Part shown: positions 33,863-42,305 of the stretch, one piece after another
Layout of the letters: each line of letters begins with the position of its first letter
Numbering within the stretch: position 1 is the stretch's first letter
Assembly (NCBI RefSeq): GCF_034427455.1
Contig: NZ_JAXQNN010000003.1
Coordinates: forward strand, 186,001 to 250,000
Source: Jeotgalibacillus haloalkalitolerans
GTDB lineage: Bacteria > Bacillota > Bacilli > Bacillales > Jeotgalibacillaceae
Length of the DNA: 64,000 nucleotides
Direction: 5' to 3'
Notes under the pieces: generated by a model
Databases searched by the model: none
What the model was told of the DNA's origin: nothing
What the model saw: only the letters and a program-made list of their open reading frames with translations
Made by a program: the position numbers and the translations under genes

Positions 33863-34852
33863 ATGAAGAAAAAGCTTTTTGTTCTTATAGCAGTAGTGAT
33901 TCTGCTTAGTGTGGTCAGTTATCAGGCGATTGCAATGAACCAGTCAAAAGAAGAACCACAATCAGCTTCAACAGATGAAACGCAGGATCTGAAAGAAGAA
34001 ATAGAAGAAGAAACGGCAAAGCAGACAAAGGCAGTTGCTCATAAAGGAGACGAGTTTGTTCTTCTTGACTCTTTAAAAAAACGTCAGACAGAGCTTGAAG
34101 AACAGCTAAAGATTCAAGAAGAGGGAATTAACCCTGCCCGTATTCAGATCCCAAGTCTTGATATCGATACAGGGGTCATTCCGGTCGGCCTGCTTGAAAA
34201 TGGTGAAATGGAAGTGCCAGAGGAAACAGATGTAACCGGCTGGTATAACCGCGGCGTGCAGCCTGGTCAGACAGGGAACTCTGTCATTGCAGGTCACGTC
34301 GACAGTAAGGAAGGTCCTGCAATTTTCTTTTATTTAAAAGATATCGAGCCGGGTGCAGAAATTATTGTGACTGATGAAAATGGTGTTGAGCTTACTTTTG
34401 AAGTGAAAACGAAAGAAAGCTATCCGACGGATGAATCGCCGATCGAGAAAATATTTGGTCCGTCTGATAAAAGAAACCTGAACATCATCACCTGTACCGG
34501 TACATTTGACCGCGAGCAGCATTTATATCCGGACAGACTGGTCGTCTACACAGAACTCGTTTCTGAAGAAGAACCCACTGACCCGTTAAAAGTCACTGCA
34601 GCACCTGAGAACGTTGAATACGAAGCAGGCTCAGTGACATGGTACGCGGTCCGCAATGAAACAGTGATCGGCTACCGCGTCTATAAAAAGTCAGAACAGG
34701 ATCCGCGCTTTGTACATGTCGCAAGCGTGTCAGCGCATGAGCGGAAAAACTATTATGATCCGGATGCCGCTGCAGGTGACCAGTATTATGTCACTGCTGT
34801 GAATTTGAAAAATAAAGAGTCAGCTCCATCGAAAAAGGTAGAGGGGAATTGA
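33863..34852 (+). CDS. Class F-like sortase with C-terminal FN3-like domain
   Basis: 329 residues. N-terminal signal anchor (5-24), acidic linker, and sortase beta-barrel (about 90-232) with catalytic His145 (VIAGHVDS), Cys211 (IITCTGTF) and Arg225 (LYPDRLVVYT). Residues 242-325 look like one fibronectin type III domain, unusual for a sortase. It lies 72 bp after the MPNTG protein and is the likely dedicated transpeptidase for it. GGAGG precedes the ATG. Confidence 0.85.
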   Translation: MKKKLFVLIAVVILLSVVSYQAIAMNQSKEEPQSASTDETQDLKEEIEEETAKQTKAVAHKGDEFVLLDSLKKRQTELEEQLKIQEEGINPARIQIPSLDIDTGVIPVGLLENGEMEVPEETDVTGWYNRGVQPGQTGNSVIAGHVDSKEGPAIFFYLKDIEPGAEIIVTDENGVELTFEVKTKESYPTDESPIEKIFGPSDKRNLNIITCTGTFDREQHLYPDRLVVYTELVSEEEPTDPLKVTAAPENVEYEAGSVTWYAVRNETVIGYRVYKKSEQDPRFVHVASVSAHERKNYYDPDAAAGDQYYVTAVNLKNKESAPSKKVEGN

Positions 34853-34856
34853 GTGT

Positions 34857-34890
34857 GACCGCAAAGCGCCGGGGGTGCTTTGCGGTTTTT
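34857..34890 (+). terminator. Terminator
   Basis: ACCGCAAAGC/GCTTTGCGGT stem then TTTTTT. Confidence 0.9.
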
Positions 34891-34931
34891 TGAATGTGAA
34901 GATAATAGGGGAATTTAGCGGTCGGATGGGA

Positions 34932-35030
34932 TAGGTCAAAAGTTACTATTCCATGAACCAACGCGATTATTCTACGAACATCAGCTGATATTCCACGAAC
35001 AACCGCATTTTTCTACGAACCGAACCCGCC
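34932..35030. repeat. TTCTACGAAC array, copy 1
   Basis: ATAGGTCAAA is followed by four units of 20-22 bp centred on ATTCTACGAAC/ATTCCACGAAC. A second copy with the same ATAGGTCAAA leader lies at 52158-52296. Confidence 0.65.
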
Positions 35031-35042
35031 GCTCCAATCAAC

Positions 35043-35612
35043 TCACTTCTCCAAATAAGAAAGCCCCTCATTCACAAAACTGTTAATCAGCACTGCGAGC
35101 TCCTGAGACGGCTGATCGAGATCATTTGCCAACCATTCTTTAATCACGTGAATGGCACCACTCACAACAAATGTGCTTAAGTATTTAGATTCCGCCTGCC
35201 GGATCCCATTGTCATTCATCAGATTATTCATCATATAAAGTCGGGTGAGTTCCATCACTTTTTTCTCAAATGCTGAAGAGCCGTTTTGACTGAGCAGCGC
35301 CTGGATAATATCTTTATGCTCAATCATATAGTCGAGGATCTTCTCAGTAATCTTCAATGCTTCTTCATCAAGCTCTGTTGTGTATCGCTGCAGGTACCGT
35401 CTCATATCCTCAACAATTTCCTCTTCAATTTTATGTAACAAATCAAAGTGATCCTGGTAATGTGTGTAAAAGGTGGAGCGGTTAATATTCGCGATTGCAC
35501 AGATTTCTTTTACAGTCACGGATGAAATCGGCTTTGATCCAAGCAGCTGGATTAAGCTGTCCTTCAATACTTTACGCGTATACTTTTTACGGTGATCGAG
35601 TTTTTCAGTCAT
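35043..35612 (-). CDS. TetR-family repressor of the MMPL operon
   Basis: 189 residues. N-terminal HTH (SSVTVKEICAIANINRSTFYTHYQDHFDLL, split here as ISSVTVKEICAIANINRS and TFYTHYQDHFDLL) and a TetR C-terminal domain of the TetR_C_7/AcrR type. It is divergent from the MMPL exporter with an AACAGAC-T-GTCTGTT palindrome between, so it probably represses that operon. Confidence 0.88.
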   Translation of the reverse strand: MTEKLDHRKKYTRKVLKDSLIQLLGSKPISSVTVKEICAIANINRSTFYTHYQDHFDLLHKIEEEIVEDMRRYLQRYTTELDEEALKITEKILDYMIEHKDIIQALLSQNGSSAFEKKVMELTRLYMMNNLMNDNGIRQAESKYLSTFVVSGAIHVIKEWLANDLDQPSQELAVLINSFVNEGLSYLEK

Positions 35613-35650
35613 CCAAATGACACTCCTTATGTTAAAGCTTTGTGAATATC

Positions 35651-35733
35651 CAACACTTAATAGACGTTGTGTTGGATAACTGACAGAACGAAACAGACTG
35701 TCTGTTGAATACCCAACACGGTGTCAATATAAT
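35651..35733 (+). promoter_or_regulatory. Promoter and TetR operator of the MMPL operon
   Basis: TTGAAT (35705-35710), 17 bp, TATAAT (35728-35733). A perfect palindrome AACAGAC-T-GTCTGTT (35692-35706) overlaps the -35 box, and ATCCAACAC/GTGTTGGAT half-sites flank it. Confidence 0.75.
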
Positions 35734-35845
35734 ATTAGAGTGTATGAAAGTGCTGCGCAAGAGAGGATGACGCTTTATCGACTGGACGTCACAGGTAATA
35801 AAACATAAAAAAAGTATTGTAATCATCTTTTTTATACTGACGATT

Positions 35846-37828
35846 GTGAGTGCGGCAGCCCAGTTTGCTGTCTCAGTGAATTACAATATGGCAGATTATC
35901 TGCCGGATGATGCACCGTCCATCGAGGCTGTGGACATCATGCAGGAAGAATTCGATGAGCCGATGCCAAATGCAAATGTGATGATTAAAGATGTAACCAT
36001 TGCTGAGGCGCTGGATATAAAAGAACAGTTAGCAGAGATTGACGGGATCTCAAGCGTCACCTGGCTTGATGATGTGATGGATCTGACGGTTCCGCTTGAA
36101 ATGGCGGATGAAGAGATGCTGTCATCCTATTATCAGGACGGAGCGGCCCTCATTTCTGTCACGATTGAAGAGGAACAGGAAGTTGCTGTTACGAATGAAA
36201 TTTATGACCTGATCGGCGATGAAAATGCGCTGACAGGTGAAGCAGTAACGACGGCGGTTTCCCAGCAGATGGCTGGAGACGAGTCTATGTATGCTGCGCT
36301 GCTGCTCGTTCCAATCATTATCATCATTCTGATTTTATCCACGAATTCATGGATTGAACCGGTCTTCTTTTTAACTGCGATCGGAGTATCAATTCTGATT
36401 AACCTTGGAACAAATATTTTTCTCGGGGAAGTTTCATTTATTACACAGTCAGTTGCCCCGATTCTCCAGCTCGCCGTATCGCTGGATTATGCAATTTTTT
36501 TACTCCACAGCTTTGCTGATTACCGTAAAAAGGTTGATGATCCAACGACAGCAATGAAGCTTGCGATGAAGCGCTCTTTCCCGGCGATTATTGCAAGTGC
36601 CTCAACAACCTTCTTCGGGTTTATGGCGCTGACTTTTATGGAGTTTGGGATCGGATCAGATTTAGGTGTGAATCTTGTAAAAGGAATTCTGCTCAGCTTT
36701 ATCAGTGTCATTATTTTCTTACCGGCGCTGACGCTAATGTTTTATAAATGGATTGATAAGACGAAGCACCGTCAGTTCATTCCTGATTTTAAGGGTGTCG
36801 GTACACGAGTCATGAAGCTTCGTATCCCGAGTTTAATCTTAGTGATGTTGCTGATTGTGCCGGCCTTTTTGGCACAGAGCAATACAACGTTCATCTATGG
36901 AGCGGGGGAGCACCCTGACAACACGCGTGCGGGGCAGGATGCGATAGCAACAGAAGAGGTATTCGGAAAGGAAACCCCAATGGTGCTACTTGTTCCTGCA
37001 GAGGACCGCGGAACAGAGGAGGAGCTGGTGCGGGAGCTTGAGACGCTCGACAATATTTCCGGCATCATGTCTTATGTGAATGTGGCCGGTGCAGCGGTCC
37101 CGCCTGAATATCTGGATGAATCAGTCACCGACCAGTTCTACTCAGAGAACTATGCGAGGATTACGATTTTTGCTGAGACGGAAACGGAAGGGGATGCAGC
37201 CTTTACACTAATCGAAGAGGTAAAGGAAACAGCAGACAGTTACTATGATGACACACATCTGCTTGGTGAGAGTGTCACGCTGTATGATATGAGAGAGATT
37301 GTTCAAAAGGATAATACGTTTGTGAATATCATGACAGTGGTGACAGTCGGACTTGTCCTGCTGCTGACATTCCGTTCTATATCCATTCCGGTTGTGCTGC
37401 TGATTACGATTCAGGCGTCTGTCTGGATTAACCTGGCGATTCCGTATTTTACGGATGCACCGCTCGTCTATATCGGCTACCTGCTGATCAGTACAATTCA
37501 GCTTGCTGCAACGGTGGATTACGGCATTCTTTTCACAGAGAATTATTATAAGCTCCGGAAGGAAATGACGGCGCTTGAAGCGATCAAAAAGACGATTGAT
37601 GATAAGCTGTTTGCGATCTTTGTGTCAGCTTCCATCCTCTCAAGTGTCGGCTTCATTCTCTGGATCACCTCAACAAACCCGGTTGTCTCATCAATCGGAT
37701 TGCTGCTCGGACGCGGGGCACTGTTAGCCTTTATCATGGTTGTCTTTGTACTGCCGGCACTGCTGGTGGTTTTCGATAAAGTCATTGAGAAAACAACGTG
37801 GAAAGCAAACTTTTTTAAGGGGAAATGA
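35846..37828 (+). CDS. MMPL/RND-family membrane exporter (YdgH/YerP-like), 5' end uncertain
   Basis: 660 residues from GTG 35846. Two RND halves each have a large extracellular loop and several membrane helices (about 155-300, 495-650), with ASASTTFFGFMALTFM typical of MMPL domains. GTG 35846 falls inside TM1 and has no ribosome binding site. The frame is open from 35771 and encodes RFIDWTSQVIKHKKSIVIIF, a normal MMPL N-terminus. GAGAGG with ATG 35767 lies one base out of frame. Either one A at 35770 is extra (error or frameshift) or a non-standard start is used. It probably exports lipids or drugs and overlaps the next gene. Confidence 0.82.
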   Translation: MSAAAQFAVSVNYNMADYLPDDAPSIEAVDIMQEEFDEPMPNANVMIKDVTIAEALDIKEQLAEIDGISSVTWLDDVMDLTVPLEMADEEMLSSYYQDGAALISVTIEEEQEVAVTNEIYDLIGDENALTGEAVTTAVSQQMAGDESMYAALLLVPIIIIILILSTNSWIEPVFFLTAIGVSILINLGTNIFLGEVSFITQSVAPILQLAVSLDYAIFLLHSFADYRKKVDDPTTAMKLAMKRSFPAIIASASTTFFGFMALTFMEFGIGSDLGVNLVKGILLSFISVIIFLPALTLMFYKWIDKTKHRQFIPDFKGVGTRVMKLRIPSLILVMLLIVPAFLAQSNTTFIYGAGEHPDNTRAGQDAIATEEVFGKETPMVLLVPAEDRGTEEELVRELETLDNISGIMSYVNVAGAAVPPEYLDESVTDQFYSENYARITIFAETETEGDAAFTLIEEVKETADSYYDDTHLLGESVTLYDMREIVQKDNTFVNIMTVVTVGLVLLLTFRSISIPVVLLITIQASVWINLAIPYFTDAPLVYIGYLLISTIQLAATVDYGILFTENYYKLRKEMTALEAIKKTIDDKLFAIFVSASILSSVGFILWITSTNPVVSSIGLLLGRGALLAFIMVVFVLPALLVVFDKVIEKTTWKANFFKGK

Positions 37829-37830
37829 CA

Positions 37831-39648
37831 ATGAAATTTAAACGAACAAGCGCAGGATTCGCAGCATTTCTGCTGACCATGCCAACCCTTCTAGTCTCGG
37901 CGGAAACGCAGAATACTGTTGAAGACAATGAACAGGCAGGAGAAGGCGCTTTTGATAAAAAGACAGAAGTCGTCTATGCGACCCTGGACGCTGCTGGGGA
38001 GCAAAAGGACCTTTATGTCGTCAATAACTTTACCGTAAGCGAATTCGGGGAAATCACGGATTATGGTGATTATACAAGCATACAAAACCTGACTGACCTG
38101 ACTCCGATTGAGCAGCAGGAACGGGAGATTACACTGAACGCACAGGAAGAGGAGTTTTACTACCAGGGAAATCTTGAGAACCGCGCACTGCCATGGGATT
38201 TTGATATCAGCTACACGTTAAATGGTGAAGCAGCAGATGCTGACTCATTAATTGGTCAGGACGGGGAACTCAACATTCAAATCGATTCCTCAAAAAATGC
38301 TGATGGTGAAGCACTCTTTTTCAACAACTACATGCTCCAGATCACGCTGACATTGGATGCTGATCGCTTTAAAAATATTGAAGCACCTGATGGAACGATT
38401 GCAACTGCCGGTAAAAACAGGCAGGTGACGTTTACCGTATTGCCTGAAAAAGATGAAAGCTATCAGGTGAGTGCGGAAGTAACGGATCTTGAGATGGAGG
38501 CCATTGAAATTGCTGCGGTTCCATCATCCATGTCCATTGATGCGCCTGATACAGCTGAAGTCAAAAAGGAAATGACGTCACTCTCTGATGCGACAGCTGA
38601 AGTGAATAATGGGGTTGGCGAGCTGCAGTCCGGCATTGCTGAACTGAATGACGGAACAGCAAGCCTGTATGACGGCTCTGCACAATTCCGGGATGGGATC
38701 AGCCAGCTTTCACAAAATGCAGGCGGACTGAACGAAGGATCTGCTTCGATTCAACAGGCGATAAATCAGATGAGTGAATCCGTCGGAGCAGGCATTGACG
38801 ACGTTGATACAAGCCAGTTCAGTGAGCTGCCGGGTGCATTCAGACAAATTGCCGGGGGACTTGAAGAAGTGGAAAGCGGGATGACAGACTTGAGCGGAAG
38901 CTATGAGCAGGCTTACCACGCATTTGATCAGGCGATCGCAGCAGTTCCTGAACATCAGGTCAGTGAAGAGGAAATCGCAGCGCTTTATGAAAGTGGAGCA
39001 GATGAAGCAACAATTAATAAGCTTGTTGAAAGCTATCAGTCATCACTTGCTGTAAAAGAAACCTATAGACAAACGCAGGAAGCCTTTGCAGCCGTACCAG
39101 GTGCACTTTCGGGAAGCACTGGCGCTTTAAGGGAAATGAGCAGTCAACTGTATTCAATTGCTGACCAGCTTGAAAACGGTCTGGCTGCAACCAATATGGA
39201 TGAATCCTTAGGTCAACTGCAGCAGGGTTTAGCAACGCTTGCTTCAAACTACTCAGAGTTCCATTCAGGACTGACTGAATATACCGGAGGCGTCAGTGAC
39301 CTTGCAGGTTCATATGGCGAACTTCATAGCGGAATCGGCGGACTGACAGGCGGTACAGAGAAGCTTGAAACCGGAGCTGGCGCGTTATACAGCGGCACTT
39401 CAGAACTTGCATCAGCAACAAGCGAACTACCTGACCAGCTGCAGGAAGAAATTGATGCGATGCTGAGTGAATTTGATAAATCCGATTTCGAGCCGGTTTC
39501 TTTTGTATCTGACCAGAATGAAGATGTTGAATCTGTCCAGTTCGTCATTAAAACAGACAGCCTGAAGAAGGAAGATGCAGATGAGACGGAAGAGGAAGCT
39601 GAGGAAGAGAAGAGCTTCTGGGACCGTTTGGTAGATTTGTTCAAATAA
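37831..39648 (+). CDS. YhgE/Pip-like secreted heptad-repeat protein
   Basis: About 605 residues. Signal peptide (1-26), a beta-rich domain (about 50-230), and a long region of YhgE-type repeats with x-L-x-x-G-x-x-x-L heptads (GELQSGIAELNDGTASLYDG; GGTEKLETGAGALYSG), then an acidic tail ending FWDRLVDLFK. ATG 37831 has AAGGGG 8 bp upstream, and the frame overlaps the MMPL stop, so the pair is coupled. Probably the extracytoplasmic partner of the exporter. Confidence 0.78.
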   Translation: MKFKRTSAGFAAFLLTMPTLLVSAETQNTVEDNEQAGEGAFDKKTEVVYATLDAAGEQKDLYVVNNFTVSEFGEITDYGDYTSIQNLTDLTPIEQQEREITLNAQEEEFYYQGNLENRALPWDFDISYTLNGEAADADSLIGQDGELNIQIDSSKNADGEALFFNNYMLQITLTLDADRFKNIEAPDGTIATAGKNRQVTFTVLPEKDESYQVSAEVTDLEMEAIEIAAVPSSMSIDAPDTAEVKKEMTSLSDATAEVNNGVGELQSGIAELNDGTASLYDGSAQFRDGISQLSQNAGGLNEGSASIQQAINQMSESVGAGIDDVDTSQFSELPGAFRQIAGGLEEVESGMTDLSGSYEQAYHAFDQAIAAVPEHQVSEEEIAALYESGADEATINKLVESYQSSLAVKETYRQTQEAFAAVPGALSGSTGALREMSSQLYSIADQLENGLAATNMDESLGQLQQGLATLASNYSEFHSGLTEYTGGVSDLAGSYGELHSGIGGLTGGTEKLETGAGALYSGTSELASATSELPDQLQEEIDAMLSEFDKSDFEPVSFVSDQNEDVESVQFVIKTDSLKKEDADETEEEAEEEKSFWDRLVDLFK

Positions 39649-39652
39649 TATC

Positions 39653-39688
39653 ACAGGCCTATCTGACAAAATCAGATAGGCCTGTTTT
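39653..39688. terminator. Bidirectional terminator
   Basis: ACAGGCCTATCTGA-CAAAA-TCAGATAGGCCTGT, perfect, between convergent genes. Confidence 0.92.
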
Positions 39689-40487
39689 AATCAGTATGGT
39701 TAATAAAGGCTAATGCAGTTTTTACATTGCTGAATGTAGTAAGAGATTTCATATCTGCCTTTAAAGCAGTCATTTTTTGAGCAAGTGAGGGCTGGATGCC
39801 TGTAAATATAGCACTTGTGCCGGTGATCGATATCAATCTCTCGAGATCAAACAGGTGATTGACTGCAATCTCATCAATTTCCACGAGACCCGACAAATCA
39901 ATAATCAGATAATTGTCAGTCGTGTTTTGAAGATAGATCATGACATTATCAATCAGCATGTGGTATCGGCGCTCGTTTAATTGACCAATCATTGGTAGAA
40001 CAGAGGCTGTATCACTGACGGGAACAATAGGGGTAGACATTTGCTCCATTTCCTTCACATTAGCCTTAAGCTGATCTTTTTGCTGCATATTTTCAGTGAT
40101 ATCTTTCTGAACACCGACAAAATAGACTTTGTTATCTAAATACAACGGATCTATAAATAACTCATTCCAGAAAATTTTATTCCCTTTCGTGTAATTCAGG
40201 ATTTGCACATTTACAGATTCACCGGCTTTTATCCCATCTCTCAGCTTTCCAATCGTTGCTGAATCAGTTTTTTCACCCTGGAGAAAACGGCAGTTCTGTC
40301 CAAGCACCTCTTCTTTACTGTAGCCTGTCATATCCAAAAAACCTTTATTCGTATAAATAATCGGATTGTCAGGCAGTGAGGAATCTGTAATGATCAACCC
40401 TGCTCTGGTGTAATCAAGTGCTGTTTCTATGAACCTTGCAAGTTCCTTGTTGTTTTCAGATAATATCAATCTCTTCACCTGCTTCAT
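39687..40487 (-). CDS. LOV-STAS blue-light photoreceptor (YtvA-like)
   Basis: 266 residues, close to B. subtilis YtvA. A LOV/PAS domain (about 22-135) contains GQNCRFLQ with the photoactive Cys66 that forms an FMN adduct, and flavin contacts in NYTKGNKIFWNELFIDPLY. A linker helix is followed by a STAS domain (about 150-262). In B. subtilis YtvA feeds the stressosome and activates sigma-B. The ribosome binding site is weak. A palindrome lies just upstream. Confidence 0.9.
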   Translation of the reverse strand: MKQVKRLILSENNKELARFIETALDYTRAGLIITDSSLPDNPIIYTNKGFLDMTGYSKEEVLGQNCRFLQGEKTDSATIGKLRDGIKAGESVNVQILNYTKGNKIFWNELFIDPLYLDNKVYFVGVQKDITENMQQKDQLKANVKEMEQMSTPIVPVSDTASVLPMIGQLNERRYHMLIDNVMIYLQNTTDNYLIIDLSGLVEIDEIAVNHLFDLERLISITGTSAIFTGIQPSLAQKMTALKADMKSLTTFSNVKTALAFINHTD

Positions 40488-40499
40488 TATGATCCATTC

Positions 40500-40517
40500 A
40501 GTTCATATTATTGAACT
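40500..40517. promoter_or_regulatory. Palindrome upstream of the photoreceptor gene
   Basis: AGTTCA-TATTAT-TGAACT, 13 bp before the start; possible operator. Confidence 0.4.
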
Positions 40518-40630
40518 AAATGCTGATAGAAAATATAATATGATAATTTTTACCCATTTTCCATTCTTTTTAACCTTTCGGGAACAAAAATAAATAATGA
40601 ACGCTGAGTACCTTCACAGCAGCTTTTCAG

Positions 40631-40659
40631 TTTACATTAAGAACGTTTGTTCGTATAAT
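40631..40659 (+). promoter_or_regulatory. Promoter with LexA (SOS) box
   Basis: TTTACA (40631), 17 bp, TATAAT (40654). The spacer contains AGAAC-GTTT-GTTCG (40640-40653), matching the Bacillus LexA consensus CGAAC-N4-GTTCG, so the gene is predicted to be DNA-damage induced. Confidence 0.75.
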
Positions 40660-40681
40660 GAAAGTACAAGGAGGAATGATC

Positions 40682-40903
40682 ATGAAAGAGAAATTATTCC
40701 GCTACTGGCAGCAGGGTCTTACAGTTAAAATAATTTATATGAAAAGCGATGGCGTCTGTTCTGAGCGAAGAGTGCGGATCAGAAAGCTTGGGGAAGCTTC
40801 ATTTACTGCTTACTGTCTGAAGAGAAGAGCTGTGCGTACTTTTCACTATGACCGTGTTCTGTCAATTAAACCAATGATAAAAAAGGAAAAACTGATTATC
40901 TGA
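40682..40903 (+). CDS. Small WYL-like protein under SOS control
   Basis: 73 residues from ATG 40682 (AAGGAGG, 7 bp). The whole protein resembles a minimal WYL barrel: VKIIYMKSDGVCSERRV and then CLKRRAVRTFHYDRVLSI, with the R-x-F-x-x-D-R pattern. There is no HTH. WYL domains sense ligands or nucleic acid fragments and often regulate DNA-damage or defence genes. The LexA box in its promoter supports a damage-response role. Confidence 0.65.
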   Translation: MKEKLFRYWQQGLTVKIIYMKSDGVCSERRVRIRKLGEASFTAYCLKRRAVRTFHYDRVLSIKPMIKKEKLII

Positions 40904-40960
40904 GTATTTTTAAGAGTCCTCCCGTAAGCGGATGCTTCAAAAGGACTCTGCAATTACATA

Positions 40961-42139
40961 TTACTGTTCTCTTTCTTCTTCGATTCTCCTGATCTCTTCA
41001 TACCGCTGGCGCTGTCTGTAGCCATAGGTGGAAGACAGGACAACTTCTTCGTCTTCAAGGGCTGAACCGAGTGCGCCGATAATTGTGGCAATACTCGTTG
41101 CTGTCCAGGCAATATAGAAATAATTCACGTACCCGACATCCGGGGAAACCTCAGATTGCAGCAACCCCATTGGAATAAATAAAATCACCGCAAATGAAAA
41201 TAAAACAAACAGCAGCAAGTAATAAAAACAAACAGACGTAAAGAGTGTCAGAAACGTTGAAGCATTATAAAGCTTCCTGAGATGTGATGCTTTTTCGGTG
41301 AACTGCTTTTTCTCCCACAGCTGATGCGCTGAGATAATCCAGAATACCATTGCAAGGATTGAGATGTTTGAAAGCAGGAACATCCTCCAGACGCTGTATT
41401 CATTGCTCAGCATCCACAAGGTCGGAAACACCAGTGCATAAGCGCCGGTTGTAAAAGCAAGCATAATGACTTTCTTGAATGATGAAAACATGACCCATGG
41501 CTTATTAGCACGGACCATACCGGTTAACAGACGCAAAGCACTGCCGGAGTATGAATTCACTTTAAATCTCACATCAATATTTTCTGTATCTTCAGGTGTT
41601 TCTCTTTTAATTGGTGATACTTTATCAAACCCTTTTCTGCCTAACAGCCTCTTTGGATTTCTTGTTTTTAGTTCTTTATCTTCTGTCTGATCCTTCTTTT
41701 CGAGCCTTTGTTCAGCTCTTCTCCGGCCCTCATCAGACGTTGTATAAAACATTTCATTTACAAGCTGCAGGATTGAATCCCTGACTCTGCGTGCAAGCGG
41801 AACTGCGCCAAGACCAGGCAGGCTGATTAAAGCAACACGCTCCTCTTCATATGCTTCTGCGATAATCGCTTTTTTACCCTGAAGCAGTGGAAGGTCTGTA
41901 ATCGCTACTGTAAAATTCCATTTGTTCTCGTCTCTCAATGATAAAATGGCCCTCATCACTTCTTCAGACTGATCAGTGCCACCTGTTATAGAATCAATTG
42001 AGCAGTCTATTTTCCAGTGCCGATGATCATCAACATAATAATCCAGCAGTTCAGGCAGGTCAGCTTTCAGCGAATCAATTAATTCTTTTGGATATCCCGG
42101 TGCCGCGATCAAGCCTACTGTATAATCAGATCCGCTCAT
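40961..42139 (-). CDS. Hypothetical membrane protein with N-terminal soluble domain
   Basis: 392 residues from ATG 42139 (GGGGTGAG, 5 bp; the longer TTG start overlaps it). Residues 1-130 form a soluble alpha/beta domain (YTVGLIAAPGYPKELIDSL; LISLPGLGAVPLARRVRD). A charged linker runs about 140-190, then four membrane helices (about 225-345) and a basic tail. No family recognised. Single gene. Confidence 0.65.
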   Translation of the reverse strand: MSGSDYTVGLIAAPGYPKELIDSLKADLPELLDYYVDDHRHWKIDCSIDSITGGTDQSEEVMRAILSLRDENKWNFTVAITDLPLLQGKKAIIAEAYEEERVALISLPGLGAVPLARRVRDSILQLVNEMFYTTSDEGRRRAEQRLEKKDQTEDKELKTRNPKRLLGRKGFDKVSPIKRETPEDTENIDVRFKVNSYSGSALRLLTGMVRANKPWVMFSSFKKVIMLAFTTGAYALVFPTLWMLSNEYSVWRMFLLSNISILAMVFWIISAHQLWEKKQFTEKASHLRKLYNASTFLTLFTSVCFYYLLLFVLFSFAVILFIPMGLLQSEVSPDVGYVNYFYIAWTATSIATIIGALGSALEDEEVVLSSTYGYRQRQRYEEIRRIEEEREQ

Positions 42140-42252
42140 TTTCTCACCCCGCAAATTCTATGTATGTCTTACTTCTTTAACCTAAAATGAGGGTGTTAAA
42201 AACGCTCATTTCCAATTTATAATATTTATATAAAAAAATATGATTATATCTG

Positions 42253-42283
42253 TTGACCTTCACGCAACGTAAAGCCTTATGCT
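42253..42283 (+). promoter_or_regulatory. MerR-type promoter with 19 bp spacer
   Basis: TTGACC, 19 bp, TATGCT; the spacer starts with CTTCACG-CAA-CGTAAAG, an interrupted palindrome. A stretched spacer with an operator is the hallmark of MerR activation, so the gene is likely autoregulated. Confidence 0.75.
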
Positions 42284-42305
42284 TAATCTGTCAGGAGGGG
42301 TTTAG

